The position numbers and the translations under genes were made by a program. Below, one piece after another: positions 27,905-36,718 of a stretch of 64,000 nt of DNA (the first letter of the stretch is position 1; the number at the start of each line of letters is the position of its first letter). This DNA is from Psychrobacter sp. (GTDB taxonomy: Bacteria; Pseudomonadota; Gammaproteobacteria; Pseudomonadales; Moraxellaceae), in contig JAGLBE010000009.1 of the NCBI GenBank assembly GCA_018260445.1, forward strand, positions 25,175 to 89,174, written 5' to 3'. The notes beneath the pieces were generated by a model. It did no database searches and was not told the origin of the DNA. It saw only the letters and a list, made by a program, of their open reading frames with translations.

Positions 27905-29125
27905 ATGGCCACCGCTAAATCCGTAAAACCAACCAAACCTCGCCCGAAAACTAAAGCAAAAGACGCCACCGTACCATCGCTATCACCTGCACCGGCCATA
28001 AACAGCAGTCAGCGCCAGGTTGACAGGGTGACCGATGGTATCGGTAGAATTGATGATATAAATACTGATATAAATACTGATATTGATATTGATGTTGATG
28101 ATGTCGATTTCGATGTTAGCGATGTTACTGATACTGATGTTGATACTGATGTTATTGATGACACCCTTGTCTCTGACGGTACCGTCTTAGACCTAGAGGC
28201 TAGTCCTTGGACTAGTGAACGCCCCAATATCCGCACGCAAGACTTAGTGCCCACAATGCCGGTTAATTTATCTGCGCCTGGGGTTAACTTAGGAGCATAT
28301 ATCAACTCGGTGCATCAAATCCCGATTTTGACCACCGAGCAAGAACAAGAGCTTGCGCACCGGTATTATGACGATAACGATGTTGAGGCGGCGCGTATGC
28401 TCGTCATGGCGCATCTGCGGTTTGTGATTCATATTGCCCGTAGTTATTCGGGCTATGGTTTACCGCAAGCGGATTTGATTCAAGAGGGTAACTTGGGCTT
28501 AATGAAAGCGGTAAAACGCTTTGACCCTAACAAAGGGGTGCGCCTAGTCTCGTTTGCGGTGCATTGGATTAAAGCGGAGATTCATGAATTTGTTATTCGC
28601 AACTGGCGCATCGTTAAAGTGGCGACCACCAAAGCCCATCGCAAGCTATTTTTTAATTTACGCAGTCTTAAAAAAACCAACAACCAGCTAACCCTTGATG
28701 AGGCCGATGCGATTGCCAGCGATTTAAACGTGACCCGTAAGCAAGTTTTAGAGATGGAGTCGCGCTTAACCTCTTATGATGCATCGTTTGAGGCACAATC
28801 GAGCGATGATGAAGATGGCCGGTATGCGCCGCAACTGTTTCTAGAAGACGGTGTTGACCCGGCCGAGCTGGTCGAGGACGAAGATTGGGAGGACAATAAC
28901 ACCAACGCTTTGATGACTGCCATGAATACGCTTGATGAGCGTTCGCGTGATATTGTCGAGCAGCGCTGGTTATCCGAGCAAAAATCAACGTTGCATGAAT
29001 TGGCGTCGGTATATGATATTTCCGCAGAGCGGGTGCGCCAAATTGAAAAAAATGCGATGGAAAAAATAAAGGCGGCAATGACGATTGATAGTGTGATTAC
29101 GCCAAGTGACTCTATGGATTATTAA
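27905..29125 (+). CDS. rpoH: heat-shock sigma factor RpoH with Asp-rich N-terminal extension
   Basis: Alternative sigma factor 32 that directs transcription of chaperone and protease genes. The region from about residue 120 matches RpoH along its length: LRFVIHIARSYSGYGLPQADL and NLGLMKAVKRFDP (region 2), VRLVSFAVHWIKAEIHEFV, the RpoH box RKLFFNLRSL, and region 4 helix-turn-helix STLHELASVYDISAERVRQ. The first 112 or so residues are extra compared with E. coli RpoH (284 residues): a basic Lys/Pro/Thr part and then a run of Asp alternating with Ile, Val or Thr (residues 50-87) from a DNA trinucleotide-like repeat. GTAGGG lies 7 bases before the ATG. It could change stability or thermosensing of the mRNA; not tested. 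Confidence 0.95.
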   Translation: MATAKSVKPTKPRPKTKAKDATVPSLSPAPAINSSQRQVDRVTDGIGRIDDINTDINTDIDIDVDDVDFDVSDVTDTDVDTDVIDDTLVSDGTVLDLEASPWTSERPNIRTQDLVPTMPVNLSAPGVNLGAYINSVHQIPILTTEQEQELAHRYYDDNDVEAARMLVMAHLRFVIHIARSYSGYGLPQADLIQEGNLGLMKAVKRFDPNKGVRLVSFAVHWIKAEIHEFVIRNWRIVKVATTKAHRKLFFNLRSLKKTNNQLTLDEADAIASDLNVTRKQVLEMESRLTSYDASFEAQSSDDEDGRYAPQLFLEDGVDPAELVEDEDWEDNNTNALMTAMNTLDERSRDIVEQRWLSEQKSTLHELASVYDISAERVRQIEKNAMEKIKAAMTIDSVITPSDSMDY

Positions 29126-29169
29126 TTTGCATACAATTTGGAGTTACTGGCGCTAAAGGTGAAAAACTT

Positions 29170-29535
29170 ATGAATTGGATTGTCATAGCGGCCATTAATC
29201 TAGCACTGGCTGTTGGTTTGGGCGCTTTTGGTGCGCACGGCCTGCAAAAAGTGGCATCTCCTGCCCAACTGGCGTGGTGGCATACTGGCACCCAGTATTT
29301 TTTCTATCATGCGCTTGGGCTGTTGGTGGTTGGCCTTCTTATTCAGCTGGGTTATACCACCCCAACTACAGCATGGCTGCTTCAAGGCGGCATCGTCATT
29401 TTTGTCGGCAGTCTGTTTCTGATGGCATTAGGCGCTCCCGCCTGGCTTGGCGCTGTTACCCCCATCGGCGGATTGCTGATGATAGCGGGTTGGGTATGGC
29501 TGGCGGTTACGGCCAGTAAGCTGTCGGGGCACTAA
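29170..29535 (+). CDS. DUF423 family membrane protein
   Basis: A 121-residue inner-membrane protein with four hydrophobic helices and the conserved N-terminal GLGAFGAHGL, typical of the DUF423 (YwdK/YgdD-like) group of unknown function. AAAGG lies about 10 bases before the ATG. It follows rpoH by 44 bases and precedes thiS by 24, so the three may be transcribed together. Confidence 0.9.
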   Translation: MNWIVIAAINLALAVGLGAFGAHGLQKVASPAQLAWWHTGTQYFFYHALGLLVVGLLIQLGYTTPTTAWLLQGGIVIFVGSLFLMALGAPAWLGAVTPIGGLLMIAGWVWLAVTASKLSGH

Positions 29536-29559
29536 TTATCTATAGATGGGCAATTTACC

Positions 29560-29760
29560 ATGAGCAGTATAAAAGTGAACGGCAAAGTGCTGCAAACCAC
29601 GCAGCAAACGGTGCAACTGGTGTTACAGGAGCTTGGCTTAAACCAAGGTCGTTATGCGGTTGAAATCAACGGCGCCTTATTGCCAAAGTCCGAATTAGCC
29701 ACAACGCCAGTTGTCGATGCTATGGTTATTGAAGTGGTGCAGGCCGTTGGTGGCGGTTAA
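29560..29760 (+). CDS. thiS: sulfur carrier protein ThiS
   Basis: Ubiquitin-fold sulfur carrier for the thiazole half of thiamine. 66 residues, ending in Val-Gly-Gly-Gly; the terminal Gly-Gly is the residue pair that receives sulfur as thiocarboxylate. The small beta-grasp pattern is visible (SIKVNGK, AVEINGALLPKSEL, DAMVIEVVQAVGGG). Usually thiG follows directly; here it does not, and a strong terminator comes next. The gene is therefore either a genomically detached thiS or another small carrier of the family. Confidence 0.88.
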   Translation: MSSIKVNGKVLQTTQQTVQLVLQELGLNQGRYAVEINGALLPKSELATTPVVDAMVIEVVQAVGGG

Positions 29761-29877
29761 GTGAGCGGTTTTACGGTTTTACTTATTTAGCCTTTTCTCT
29801 TCTCTTCTCTTCTTTTCTTTTCTTTTATATTACCCAATCTGCGCTTACCTTAAACTGTAGTGTTCCTGGTTTGTGCC

Positions 29878-29961
29878 AGCCCCATTTAAAAAGCCCCATA
29901 GACGCTATTGTCTTGGGGCTTTTTAAATGGGGCTTTTTAAATGGCGCTTTTTAAATGGCGC
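29878..29961. terminator. terminator with a tandemly duplicated 3' arm
   Basis: Two arms of 21 bases (29878-29898 and 29914-29934) are exactly complementary, giving a long hairpin over a 15-base loop. The 3' arm belongs to a 14-base tandem repeat (units starting TGGGGCTT, TGGGGCTT, TGGCGCTT, then partial; 29914-29961), each unit bringing its own T5 run. It ends rpoH-DUF423-thiS transcripts and may also work on the opposite strand. Confidence 0.85.
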
Positions 29962-30004
29962 TGTAAGTGATTTTGTTTAAGGTTAGAAGACTTATGATTT
30001 AGAA

Positions 30005-30421
30005 CTAAATAGCGGTTGGGACGTCGGTAATATCTATATTGTCAGAATTGGATGCCACATTTGCAAAATCGGACCCAACATTATCGCTACGCCGGCTGTT
30101 ACGGGGTTTACGCTCTAAGCGGGTTTTGCATTTACGCACCTGTCTGTCTAACTTTTCGGCCATATCGCCAATGGCTTTATACATATCATCATCGTAGGCA
30201 TGCACAAACATTTCCTGACCGGCTACGCGCATAATCGCTTCAGCTTTATGATTATTTTTACCACTATGGCCTGCGATGGTATGATGATTGTCTAACGATA
30301 GGATAACTTTGATACTTTGAATTTGGTCAAAATGTCGTTCAACTTTTGATAACTTATCGGTGACTGCCTCTCTCATAGCATCGGTAATACTGATATGATG
30401 ACCACTGATTGCAATATTCAT
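30005..30421 (-). CDS. hpf: ribosome hibernation-promoting factor
   Basis: Binds the 30S decoding centre in stationary phase and stabilises inactive ribosomes. 138 residues from ATG 30421, which has AAGGA 7 bases upstream; the longer frame to 30454 is not used. The HPF/YfiA fold is visible in NIAISGHHISITDAMREAV and DDDMYKAIGDMAEKLDRQVRKCKTR, with a basic RNA-contact surface. It is longer than E. coli HPF (95) by a 30-40 residue tail rich in Asn and Asp, but lacks the dimerising C-terminal domain of long HPF. It lies 389 bases downstream of rpoN on the same strand, as in the usual rpoN-hpf order. Confidence 0.93.
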   Translation of the reverse strand: MNIAISGHHISITDAMREAVTDKLSKVERHFDQIQSIKVILSLDNHHTIAGHSGKNNHKAEAIMRVAGQEMFVHAYDDDMYKAIGDMAEKLDRQVRKCKTRLERKPRNSRRSDNVGSDFANVASNSDNIDITDVPTAI

Positions 30422-30810
30422 ACTTATATCCTTGTGTTGTCTTAATTTAGGCATGTTCTACCCAAAATGATTTATGACTACGTGTACTCAGTTAGGCAGC
30501 TAGGCAGCTAGGAAAGCTTAACCTTGATAACCGCTTACATCGCCTCAAGCAGTTTGCCACTGGGTATCTTTAATTTGCCATGAATCTTGCAGACAAACAA
30601 GCTATTTAAATGTAAACTAATGTAACTATAGGTAGTTATGACATATTATTTTGTCTATAATCTAAAATTTTTTTATAAAAATGATGCCCATATGATTAGG
30701 GAGTAGGTTAGACAGGGTTGTTACTAAAGTTGCTAAGGTTGCTAAGGTTGCTAAGGTCAGCAGCAATCATAAACAACCTGTATCGACATCCCAGCTTTTT
30801 TGCGTTTTAG
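30422..30810. other. rpoN-hpf spacer with a 9-bp repeat
   Basis: About 390 bases with no gene. It contains a 9-bp GTTGCTAAG tandem array (about four units, first one degenerate) at 30720-30755 and GGCAGCTA twice near 30495-30510. It is larger than the short or absent gap between rpoN and hpf in many relatives, so hpf may have its own promoter here. Confidence 0.55.
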
Positions 30811-32613
30811 CTAAAATTTTAATTTGCGCTGGGTAGAGGAGCCGATATTAAGTGCTTCTCGATATTTTGCGACGGTGCGGCGTGCAATTTCAATCCCCTC
30901 TGTTTCAAGCGCTTTTTTTACGGCACTGTCCGATAGCGGCTTTTTGGGGTCTTCTTGTGCAATCAGCGCCTCAATCATGGCACAAATAGCGGTAGACGAC
31001 ACGTCACCATCCTTACTCGACACATGCGAGGAAAAAAAGTGTTTGAGCGAGAATAGCCCTTGTGGGGTTAGGATGCTTTTACTGGTGGTCAGGCGTGATA
31101 CGGTAGACTCGTGCAAGTCCACCTCTTCAGCCACATCTTTTAGTATCATCGGTTTCATCGCGGTTGGCCCTTGCAATAAAAACTCTTGCTGACGCTTGAC
31201 AATACAAGTGGCGACCTTGAGCAGATTTTGATTGCGCTCTTCAATACTGCGGATAAATAAGCGGGCATCGGTCAAGTTATCGCGCAAATAAACATTATCG
31301 GGGCTATCGTCGCTACGCTTGACCAAATTGGCGTATTCTTGATTGATTCTAAGCTTGGGCAGGGTAGATGGGTTGAGTTTGACCTGCCAAACGGGCTCAC
31401 CATCGTCGCTTTGCACCGTATTGACTAAAACATCGGGGATATCATAGCTCTCAGGTGTTAGGCCGTAATCGGGCTGGGCATCGGTAAAGCCCATGCCGGG
31501 CGACGGATTGAGGGTGCGTAGCAACTCGATGCTGGGCGCAATATCGCTTTTTTTAAGCCCGGTTTTTTGGGTTAATGCCTTGATGTTATTGCTGACCAGA
31601 TACTCATGCGCCGTGAGTAATTGTTTGGCCTGGTGCAAATAGGGCGTGGTGGCCGGCAACTTTTTAAGCTGGATTTGCAAGCACTCGGCTAAGTTGCGTG
31701 CCCCTACCCCAAGCGGCTCACAGGACTGAATCACATGCAGCACCATATGAATTTGGTCTTCCTCTATTTTATCGTCCCATTGATAAAAACTGGCCATCGT
31801 ATCAAAGCTTTGTACCAAAGCATCAAAGTCGATTTGAATAAAGCCGTAGTCGTCCATCGAATCAATCAGATAATCGGCGATTAAAATATCAATTTCGGAT
31901 AAATGCTTAAAATTCAGTTGCCAGCGGATATGATCCTGCAAATTAGCCGCCGTTGCACCTTGATAGTCGTCCATATCTTCGAGATTTGGGCTTGCAAGGC
32001 TGGTAGCGGCATGGGTGTACACATCGTCCCAATCGGTATCGACTTCAAGCTCGCCAAGCGCATTGTCGGTCATGCGGTCTGCGCTGTCCGCCACCTTGTC
32101 TTCGCTACCGAAATCATTGTCACTGCTACTACTATCATTGGCATTGGCATTGGCAGATTGGGTGTTGTCATGGCTACTGCTGGCGCTATTGCTATTCTCA
32201 TAGTCCGAAAACAGGGCATTATCAGTCAAGCTATCAAAGCTATCTGAGCTATCAACGTCATCATAGCTATGGCTACCATCTAGGTCACTTAGGTCACTGT
32301 CTTTTGCGTCGCTATACGTATCATAATCGTTATAATCGTTATCATGCTCGTCAAACGCTTCTTTCGCAAAGTTGTCATTGATAAAATTGTCATCGGCAAA
32401 GCTGTCATCTAATAGGTCGTCACTCGCAAAATCATCCGCTTCAATGTCATCTTCTTCAACACGTTCTAATAAAGGATTGCTATCTAGCTTCATTTGCACC
32501 TCTTGCTCAAGCTCAAGGCTCGACAATTGCAGCAGCTTAATAGCCTGCTGCATTTGCGGGGTTAACTTTTGCGAGGTGGATAGATTGGTGCCTAATCCGA
32601 ATGACATACTCAT
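30811..32613 (-). CDS. rpoN: sigma-54 factor RpoN with enlarged acidic region II
   Basis: Alternative sigma factor that needs AAA+ activators. About 600 residues from ATG 32613. Region I is normal (KLTPQMQQAIKLLQLSSLEL). Region III shows the core-binding part and helix-turn-helix, and the RpoN box reads ARRTVAKYREAL near the C-terminus. The middle acidic region II is strongly enlarged: residues 50-220 are almost all Asp, Ser, Asn and Glu, about 100 residues more than in E. coli RpoN (477 in total), with repeat-like DDNFINDNF and NDYNDYD. The start is chosen by homology; no clear ribosome-binding site is visible. Confidence 0.95.
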   Translation of the reverse strand: MSMSFGLGTNLSTSQKLTPQMQQAIKLLQLSSLELEQEVQMKLDSNPLLERVEEDDIEADDFASDDLLDDSFADDNFINDNFAKEAFDEHDNDYNDYDTYSDAKDSDLSDLDGSHSYDDVDSSDSFDSLTDNALFSDYENSNSASSSHDNTQSANANANDSSSSDNDFGSEDKVADSADRMTDNALGELEVDTDWDDVYTHAATSLASPNLEDMDDYQGATAANLQDHIRWQLNFKHLSEIDILIADYLIDSMDDYGFIQIDFDALVQSFDTMASFYQWDDKIEEDQIHMVLHVIQSCEPLGVGARNLAECLQIQLKKLPATTPYLHQAKQLLTAHEYLVSNNIKALTQKTGLKKSDIAPSIELLRTLNPSPGMGFTDAQPDYGLTPESYDIPDVLVNTVQSDDGEPVWQVKLNPSTLPKLRINQEYANLVKRSDDSPDNVYLRDNLTDARLFIRSIEERNQNLLKVATCIVKRQQEFLLQGPTAMKPMILKDVAEEVDLHESTVSRLTTSKSILTPQGLFSLKHFFSSHVSSKDGDVSSTAICAMIEALIAQEDPKKPLSDSAVKKALETEGIEIARRTVAKYREALNIGSSTQRKLKF

Positions 32614-32866
32614 GATAACGATTCTTAGTTGGCCAAGGGTAACAGGCTTGCAGGGTGGGTAAATCGACAAAACCTGATTGCGATAGGGTTTACTATATAG
32701 ATAATTTTGGCTAATTGCACGCAGTGACCATGCCGTTTAGCGTATTCTTGACTTATAATAATGCCTATATCTAAGTGACTACAATCCGCAGATAATTCCC
32801 TAGACTTCAACATGAGTGGCTATCGCCGCAGATGATTTTATTTATACAAACTTTAAGGGGTGATAG

Positions 32867-33850
32867 ATGCTAACCAAACCGATTATCGGCTGTGTTCAGT
32901 TAAATAGCCAAAGCGATATTGACGCCAATCTCACCACGATTGAGACGTCCATCCAAGCCGCCGCTAAACTGGGCGTGCATTTGCTCGTATTGCCAGAGAA
33001 CGCCTGCCGTATGGGCAATCAGCACGAGCTTAGCGAACGCTTTGAGGCGCTATCGGACTGGTATGCCGACTTAGCGTTTAAGCATCAGTTGTTTATCGTG
33101 GCCGGCACCCTACCTTGCCCGTATCGCCCCGATGGCAAGCCCGTACCCAACGCTAAGCTACGTCAGGTCAGCCAATTGTTTGCCCCTGATGGCAAACGCC
33201 TTGCCCGCTATGATAAAATTCATTTGTTTAAAGCGCAAGTAGCCGACAGCACCGGCAGCTATGATGAAGGCCAGACCTTTGAAGCTGGAGATACCACCGT
33301 GGTGGCGCAATGCGATATGCGTGGTTTAATAGGCGCAGGGTCGGGCTTAAGTGAATCAAGCCGCCCCTTAACCGTGGGAATGATGGTGTGCTTTGACTTA
33401 CGCTTTGCCGCATTGGCGCAAAGACTGCGCCAAGCCGGTGCCGAACTATTAACTGCCCCGTCGGCCTTTACCTATCAAACGGGTCAAGCGCACTGGCAAT
33501 TGTTGCTGCAAGCGCGTGCATTGGACGCCCAATGTATGGTGGTCGGCGCAGCCCAAGGCGGCGAGCATAGGTATCCACAGGCTAAAAACCGCAAAACTTG
33601 GGGGCACAGTGCCATTACCAATGCCAATGGCGAGGTCGTGGTACAAACAAATCGCACGAGCGTAACAAATTTATTGGACTCGGCGGCCATTGCAAAGCAG
33701 GTCGGACCAGATAGCAATAGCAATAGCGATAGCAATACTGATACCCTACAGCATCAACATTATGAGCTGATAAGCTGTGATTTTGACCTGCAAACGCAGC
33801 AAGATTGGCGACAAAATATGCCCATCCATCACTGCCATAGATTGGCCTAA
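32867..33850 (+). CDS. nitrilase-superfamily amidohydrolase
   Basis: A 327-residue carbon-nitrogen hydrolase of the Nit1/YbeM type, whose known members hydrolyse deaminated glutathione or omega-amides. The catalytic triad is visible: Glu in LLVLPENAC, Lys in RYDKIHLF, Cys in GMMVCFDLRF. The NxNGE segment and the TWGHS loop are also in place. A Ser/Asn/Asp repeat (SNSNSDSNTD) near the C-terminus interrupts the last strand and looks like a microsatellite insertion. AAGGGG lies 6 bases before the ATG. The substrate cannot be inferred from the neighbours. Confidence 0.88.
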   Translation: MLTKPIIGCVQLNSQSDIDANLTTIETSIQAAAKLGVHLLVLPENACRMGNQHELSERFEALSDWYADLAFKHQLFIVAGTLPCPYRPDGKPVPNAKLRQVSQLFAPDGKRLARYDKIHLFKAQVADSTGSYDEGQTFEAGDTTVVAQCDMRGLIGAGSGLSESSRPLTVGMMVCFDLRFAALAQRLRQAGAELLTAPSAFTYQTGQAHWQLLLQARALDAQCMVVGAAQGGEHRYPQAKNRKTWGHSAITNANGEVVVQTNRTSVTNLLDSAAIAKQVGPDSNSNSDSNTDTLQHQHYELISCDFDLQTQQDWRQNMPIHHCHRLA

Positions 33851-33992
33851 CATGCTATATTAGCTTAGCTTAGGTTTTTAGGTAACGTAGGCTTGTTATG
33901 CCCCCTATGTTTATCCCTAAGCTGACGTATCGCCAAGCTTTAGCAGTCACTGCGCTTAGTATTCACGGTAACCCATATAGCGACTACCTTCC

Positions 33993-34541
33993 ATGCCAAT
34001 GCCAAAATATTCGCTCTTTGCGGCGTTAAAACACAACCCTATGTTTGCCAATTTAGACGACTACTCGTTTCAAATTGTCGAAAACTATTTGTCCTTTAAA
34101 GCGTTGGAGGCCGGCGAGGTGTTGTTTGAAGAGGGAGACCGCGGTAACTTTATGGCCATCGTGGTGGCAGGAAAGCTCGATATTTTAAAAGAGACGCAGC
34201 GTAGTACCAGCGTAAATGCCAGTAAAGATGACGATGAGGCGACCCTCCCTTTAGAATGCGAGCCTGATGTTGTGGGCGATGACGACGAGAACGTCACCCG
34301 TTTAAGCACGATTAAACAGGGCGACAGTATTGGGGAGATGGCAATGATTGACGAATTGCCCCGCTCTGCGACGGTGCGTGCTATCGAACGCTCTGGGCTG
34401 ATACTGTTGCCCAATAAAGACTTTGAGCGAATTTTGCAAGAGCATCCACGCATCGGTATTGAGATGCTCAAGGGCGTTGCTAGAAAGCTGAGCATCAACT
34501 TACGGCGTACCTCTAACGTATTGTCACAAAAAAAAAGTTAG
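33993..34541 (+). CDS. cyclic nucleotide-binding-domain protein with an acidic insert
   Basis: A 182-residue protein consisting of one CNB (Crp/PKA-type) domain and a short C-terminal helix, without DNA-binding or catalytic domains. The phosphate-binding cassette reads GEMAMIDELPRSATV, with the Glu and Arg that contact cyclic nucleotide in known members. Between beta strands (about residues 68-104) lies an acidic insertion rich in Asp and Glu. Partner and ligand are unknown. The 3' end is 5 bases from the convergent xerC, with no terminator seen. Confidence 0.82.
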   Translation: MPMPKYSLFAALKHNPMFANLDDYSFQIVENYLSFKALEAGEVLFEEGDRGNFMAIVVAGKLDILKETQRSTSVNASKDDDEATLPLECEPDVVGDDDENVTRLSTIKQGDSIGEMAMIDELPRSATVRAIERSGLILLPNKDFERILQEHPRIGIEMLKGVARKLSINLRRTSNVLSQKKS

Positions 34542-34546
34542 CAAGC

Positions 34547-35560
34547 CTATAACAGCGGCGCATCGCCATAAATGGCTTTATCATGCACGGCACGGGGATG
34601 GGCTTTATCGTATACTTGGGTTAGTTTGGCAAAATCGACATGGGTGTATATTTGGGTGGTGCTGATGTCACTGTGACCCAGCAGTTCTTGCACCGCCCGC
34701 AAATCGCCACTCTCGGACAGCAGGTGCGAGGCAAAGCAGTGGCGCAATAAATGCGGATACAAGTTTTGAGCGATACCAGCCCGCGCCGCTGCGACTTTAA
34801 GACGCTGCTGTACCGCTCTGGTAGACAAACGGGTGCCCAATTTTTCGCTAATAAACAAGGCACAGTCGCCCTGTTCTTCCCAAAGATGGCGATGCGGCAG
34901 ATATCCTGCAACCGCTTGCATTGCTTTAGCACCCACCGGCACCAATCGGGTTTTATTGCCCTTGCCCGTTACCCGAACTTGGCCTCGTGTACCATCGGCA
35001 TCCACACTGATATCGCCTAGGTTCAAACTGACCAGCTCTCCTACCCGCAGCCCACTGCTGTAGAGCAATTCGAACATTGCTTTATCTCGTACCCATAGGC
35101 GTGCTTGCTCTGGGGTATCGGGCATCGGTTGCTCTAATAATTGGGTAAGGGTATCGCCATCAGCAATGGTGGGTAATGGGCGTGGGCCACGTTTAAGCTG
35201 ATAGCCGGTGGTGGGGTTAATACGGGCTTTGTCTTGCTCGATAAGCCAGCCATAAAAGTGCCGTATAGCCGACAATTCACGCTGCACACTGGATATGGCT
35301 AGCGCATCCACCTCCAAGCGTTGGCCAATATATTTACTTAGCTGCCGCTTATCAAAGCGTGTCCAAATCAGGCGATGTTGTTCTAAAAAGCAGGCCAATT
35401 GATATAAACCTGCATGATAGGCATCAATGGTATGCGCCGATAAGCCGCGTACCGATAGCGCACCAAGCCACTGCTCAACCGGCACTAATAAGGTCTCTAC
35501 AGTGGGCGTTAAAACGGTTGGCTGACTCATGGTTGGCTTATTCATGGTTGGCTTATTCAT
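34547..35560 (-). CDS. xerC: tyrosine recombinase XerC
   Basis: Site-specific recombinase that acts with XerD at dif to resolve chromosome dimers. 337 residues. The catalytic set is visible: Arg in SGLRVGEL, Lys in TGKGNKTR, HxxR in LLRHCFASHLL, His in LGHSDISTTQ and Tyr in IYTHVDF. At the N-terminus is a repeat of about 15 bases giving MNKPTMNKPTMSQPT. GAGG lies 9 bases before the ATG. It follows dapF by 39 bases, as in E. coli where dapF and xerC are close. Nothing here suggests an integron or phage integrase. Confidence 0.95.
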   Translation of the reverse strand: MNKPTMNKPTMSQPTVLTPTVETLLVPVEQWLGALSVRGLSAHTIDAYHAGLYQLACFLEQHRLIWTRFDKRQLSKYIGQRLEVDALAISSVQRELSAIRHFYGWLIEQDKARINPTTGYQLKRGPRPLPTIADGDTLTQLLEQPMPDTPEQARLWVRDKAMFELLYSSGLRVGELVSLNLGDISVDADGTRGQVRVTGKGNKTRLVPVGAKAMQAVAGYLPHRHLWEEQGDCALFISEKLGTRLSTRAVQQRLKVAAARAGIAQNLYPHLLRHCFASHLLSESGDLRAVQELLGHSDISTTQIYTHVDFAKLTQVYDKAHPRAVHDKAIYGDAPLL

Positions 35561-35599
35561 GGTGGGAGGCCTCTTTGGCTAAGGTTAAGGTAGCAAGCT

Positions 35600-36481
35600 C
35601 TAAGCTTGCGGCTTAATCCCTGCTTGCGCCATAATGCCATCCGGGCTAAACACGCCCTCGTACACAAACGCAGTTGGCCCCGTCATCATCACCGAGTACC
35701 CGGGTGACCATTCAATTAACAGACTACCGCCATACAACTGCGCCCGAATCTCTTCGCCCTCATCCAGCCAGCCCTCACGCACGCCCGTTGCGACGGCAGC
35801 GCAAGCACCCGTACCACAGGCTTGGGTTTCGCCCACCCCACGCTCATAAACCCGCAAGCGGATATGGCGCTGGTTCATGATTTGTACAAAGCTCACGTTA
35901 ACTTTATTCGGAAAAGCCGGATGCGATTCGATGGCTTTGCCTAGGGTTTCGACATCCGCCGCTAAAATATCATCGACCTTGATAATGGCATGCGGGTTGC
36001 CCATACTGGCGACATACAGCTGGACGGGGGTGCCATTGACATCCAAATGATAGGCATTTTGTATTTTAGTGATGGCTTTGGGGGTAAACGGTATTTCATC
36101 CGGCTCAAAATGCGGTTTGCCCATATCCACTTGTACCCAACCAAAATTGTCGGTCGCTAAGGTCAGTATGCCGCCGGATGTTTCCACCCGAATACGCTGC
36201 TTTAACGACAGTTTTCGGGCTTGCACAAAGCGGGCAAAGCAGCGCGCGCCGTTGCCGCATTGTTCGACTTCTGAGCCATCCGCATTATAAATACGATAGC
36301 GAAAATCGACATCGGGGCGCATCGGTGGTTCTACCACCAAAAGCTGATCAAAACCAACACCGATATGGCGATCTGCCAATAACGTAATCAGCTCTGGGGT
36401 GAGATTTAGGCGCTGCGTCACCAAATCAATCACCATAAAATCGTTCCCCAACCCATGCATCTTTGTAAACTCAATAAGCAT
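35600..36481 (-). CDS. dapF: diaminopimelate epimerase
   Basis: Converts LL- to meso-diaminopimelate, for lysine and peptidoglycan. 293 residues. Both catalytic cysteine motifs are present: EQCGNGARCFARF and ETQACGTGACAA; the N-terminus MLIEFTKMHGLGNDF is typical. AAGGA lies 8 bases before the ATG. Downstream are xerC and the convergent cyclic-nucleotide-domain gene; upstream is lysA, separated by a terminator hairpin at 36611-36643. The enzyme forms the substrate used by LysA, so the linkage is metabolic. Confidence 0.96.
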   Translation of the reverse strand: MLIEFTKMHGLGNDFMVIDLVTQRLNLTPELITLLADRHIGVGFDQLLVVEPPMRPDVDFRYRIYNADGSEVEQCGNGARCFARFVQARKLSLKQRIRVETSGGILTLATDNFGWVQVDMGKPHFEPDEIPFTPKAITKIQNAYHLDVNGTPVQLYVASMGNPHAIIKVDDILAADVETLGKAIESHPAFPNKVNVSFVQIMNQRHIRLRVYERGVGETQACGTGACAAVATGVREGWLDEGEEIRAQLYGGSLLIEWSPGYSVMMTGPTAFVYEGVFSPDGIMAQAGIKPQA

Positions 36482-36610
36482 CTTACTATTCCTTAATGTT
36501 ATAATGACTTAATAATGACCCTATCTTACCATGCACTCACCCTGCAGGTTATGACAATGTTAAGTATTGGTTTGCTACCGTCAACAAACGTTACCCTAAA
36601 TAATAGGCAT

Positions 36611-36643
36611 TAAAAAGCCCTATATCAAGGTAGCATATAGGGC
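36611..36643 (-). terminator. terminator between lysA and dapF
   Basis: On the minus strand GCCCTATAT (36635-36643) pairs with ATATAGGGC (36617-36625) and is followed by T5. It would reduce lysA transcripts running into dapF. Confidence 0.8.
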
Positions 36644-36718
36644 GACTCTCCTTTTTACAGACTGCTTAAAGATGGTTTATAGACAGCTTAGCAGTAGACG
36701 ACCGGTTGCAAGGCGTAT

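Noticed and set aside
34547..35560. Phage or integron integrase
   Set aside because: The tyrosine recombinase has XerC-type motifs and sits next to dapF as in the core genome; no att or mobile genes around.
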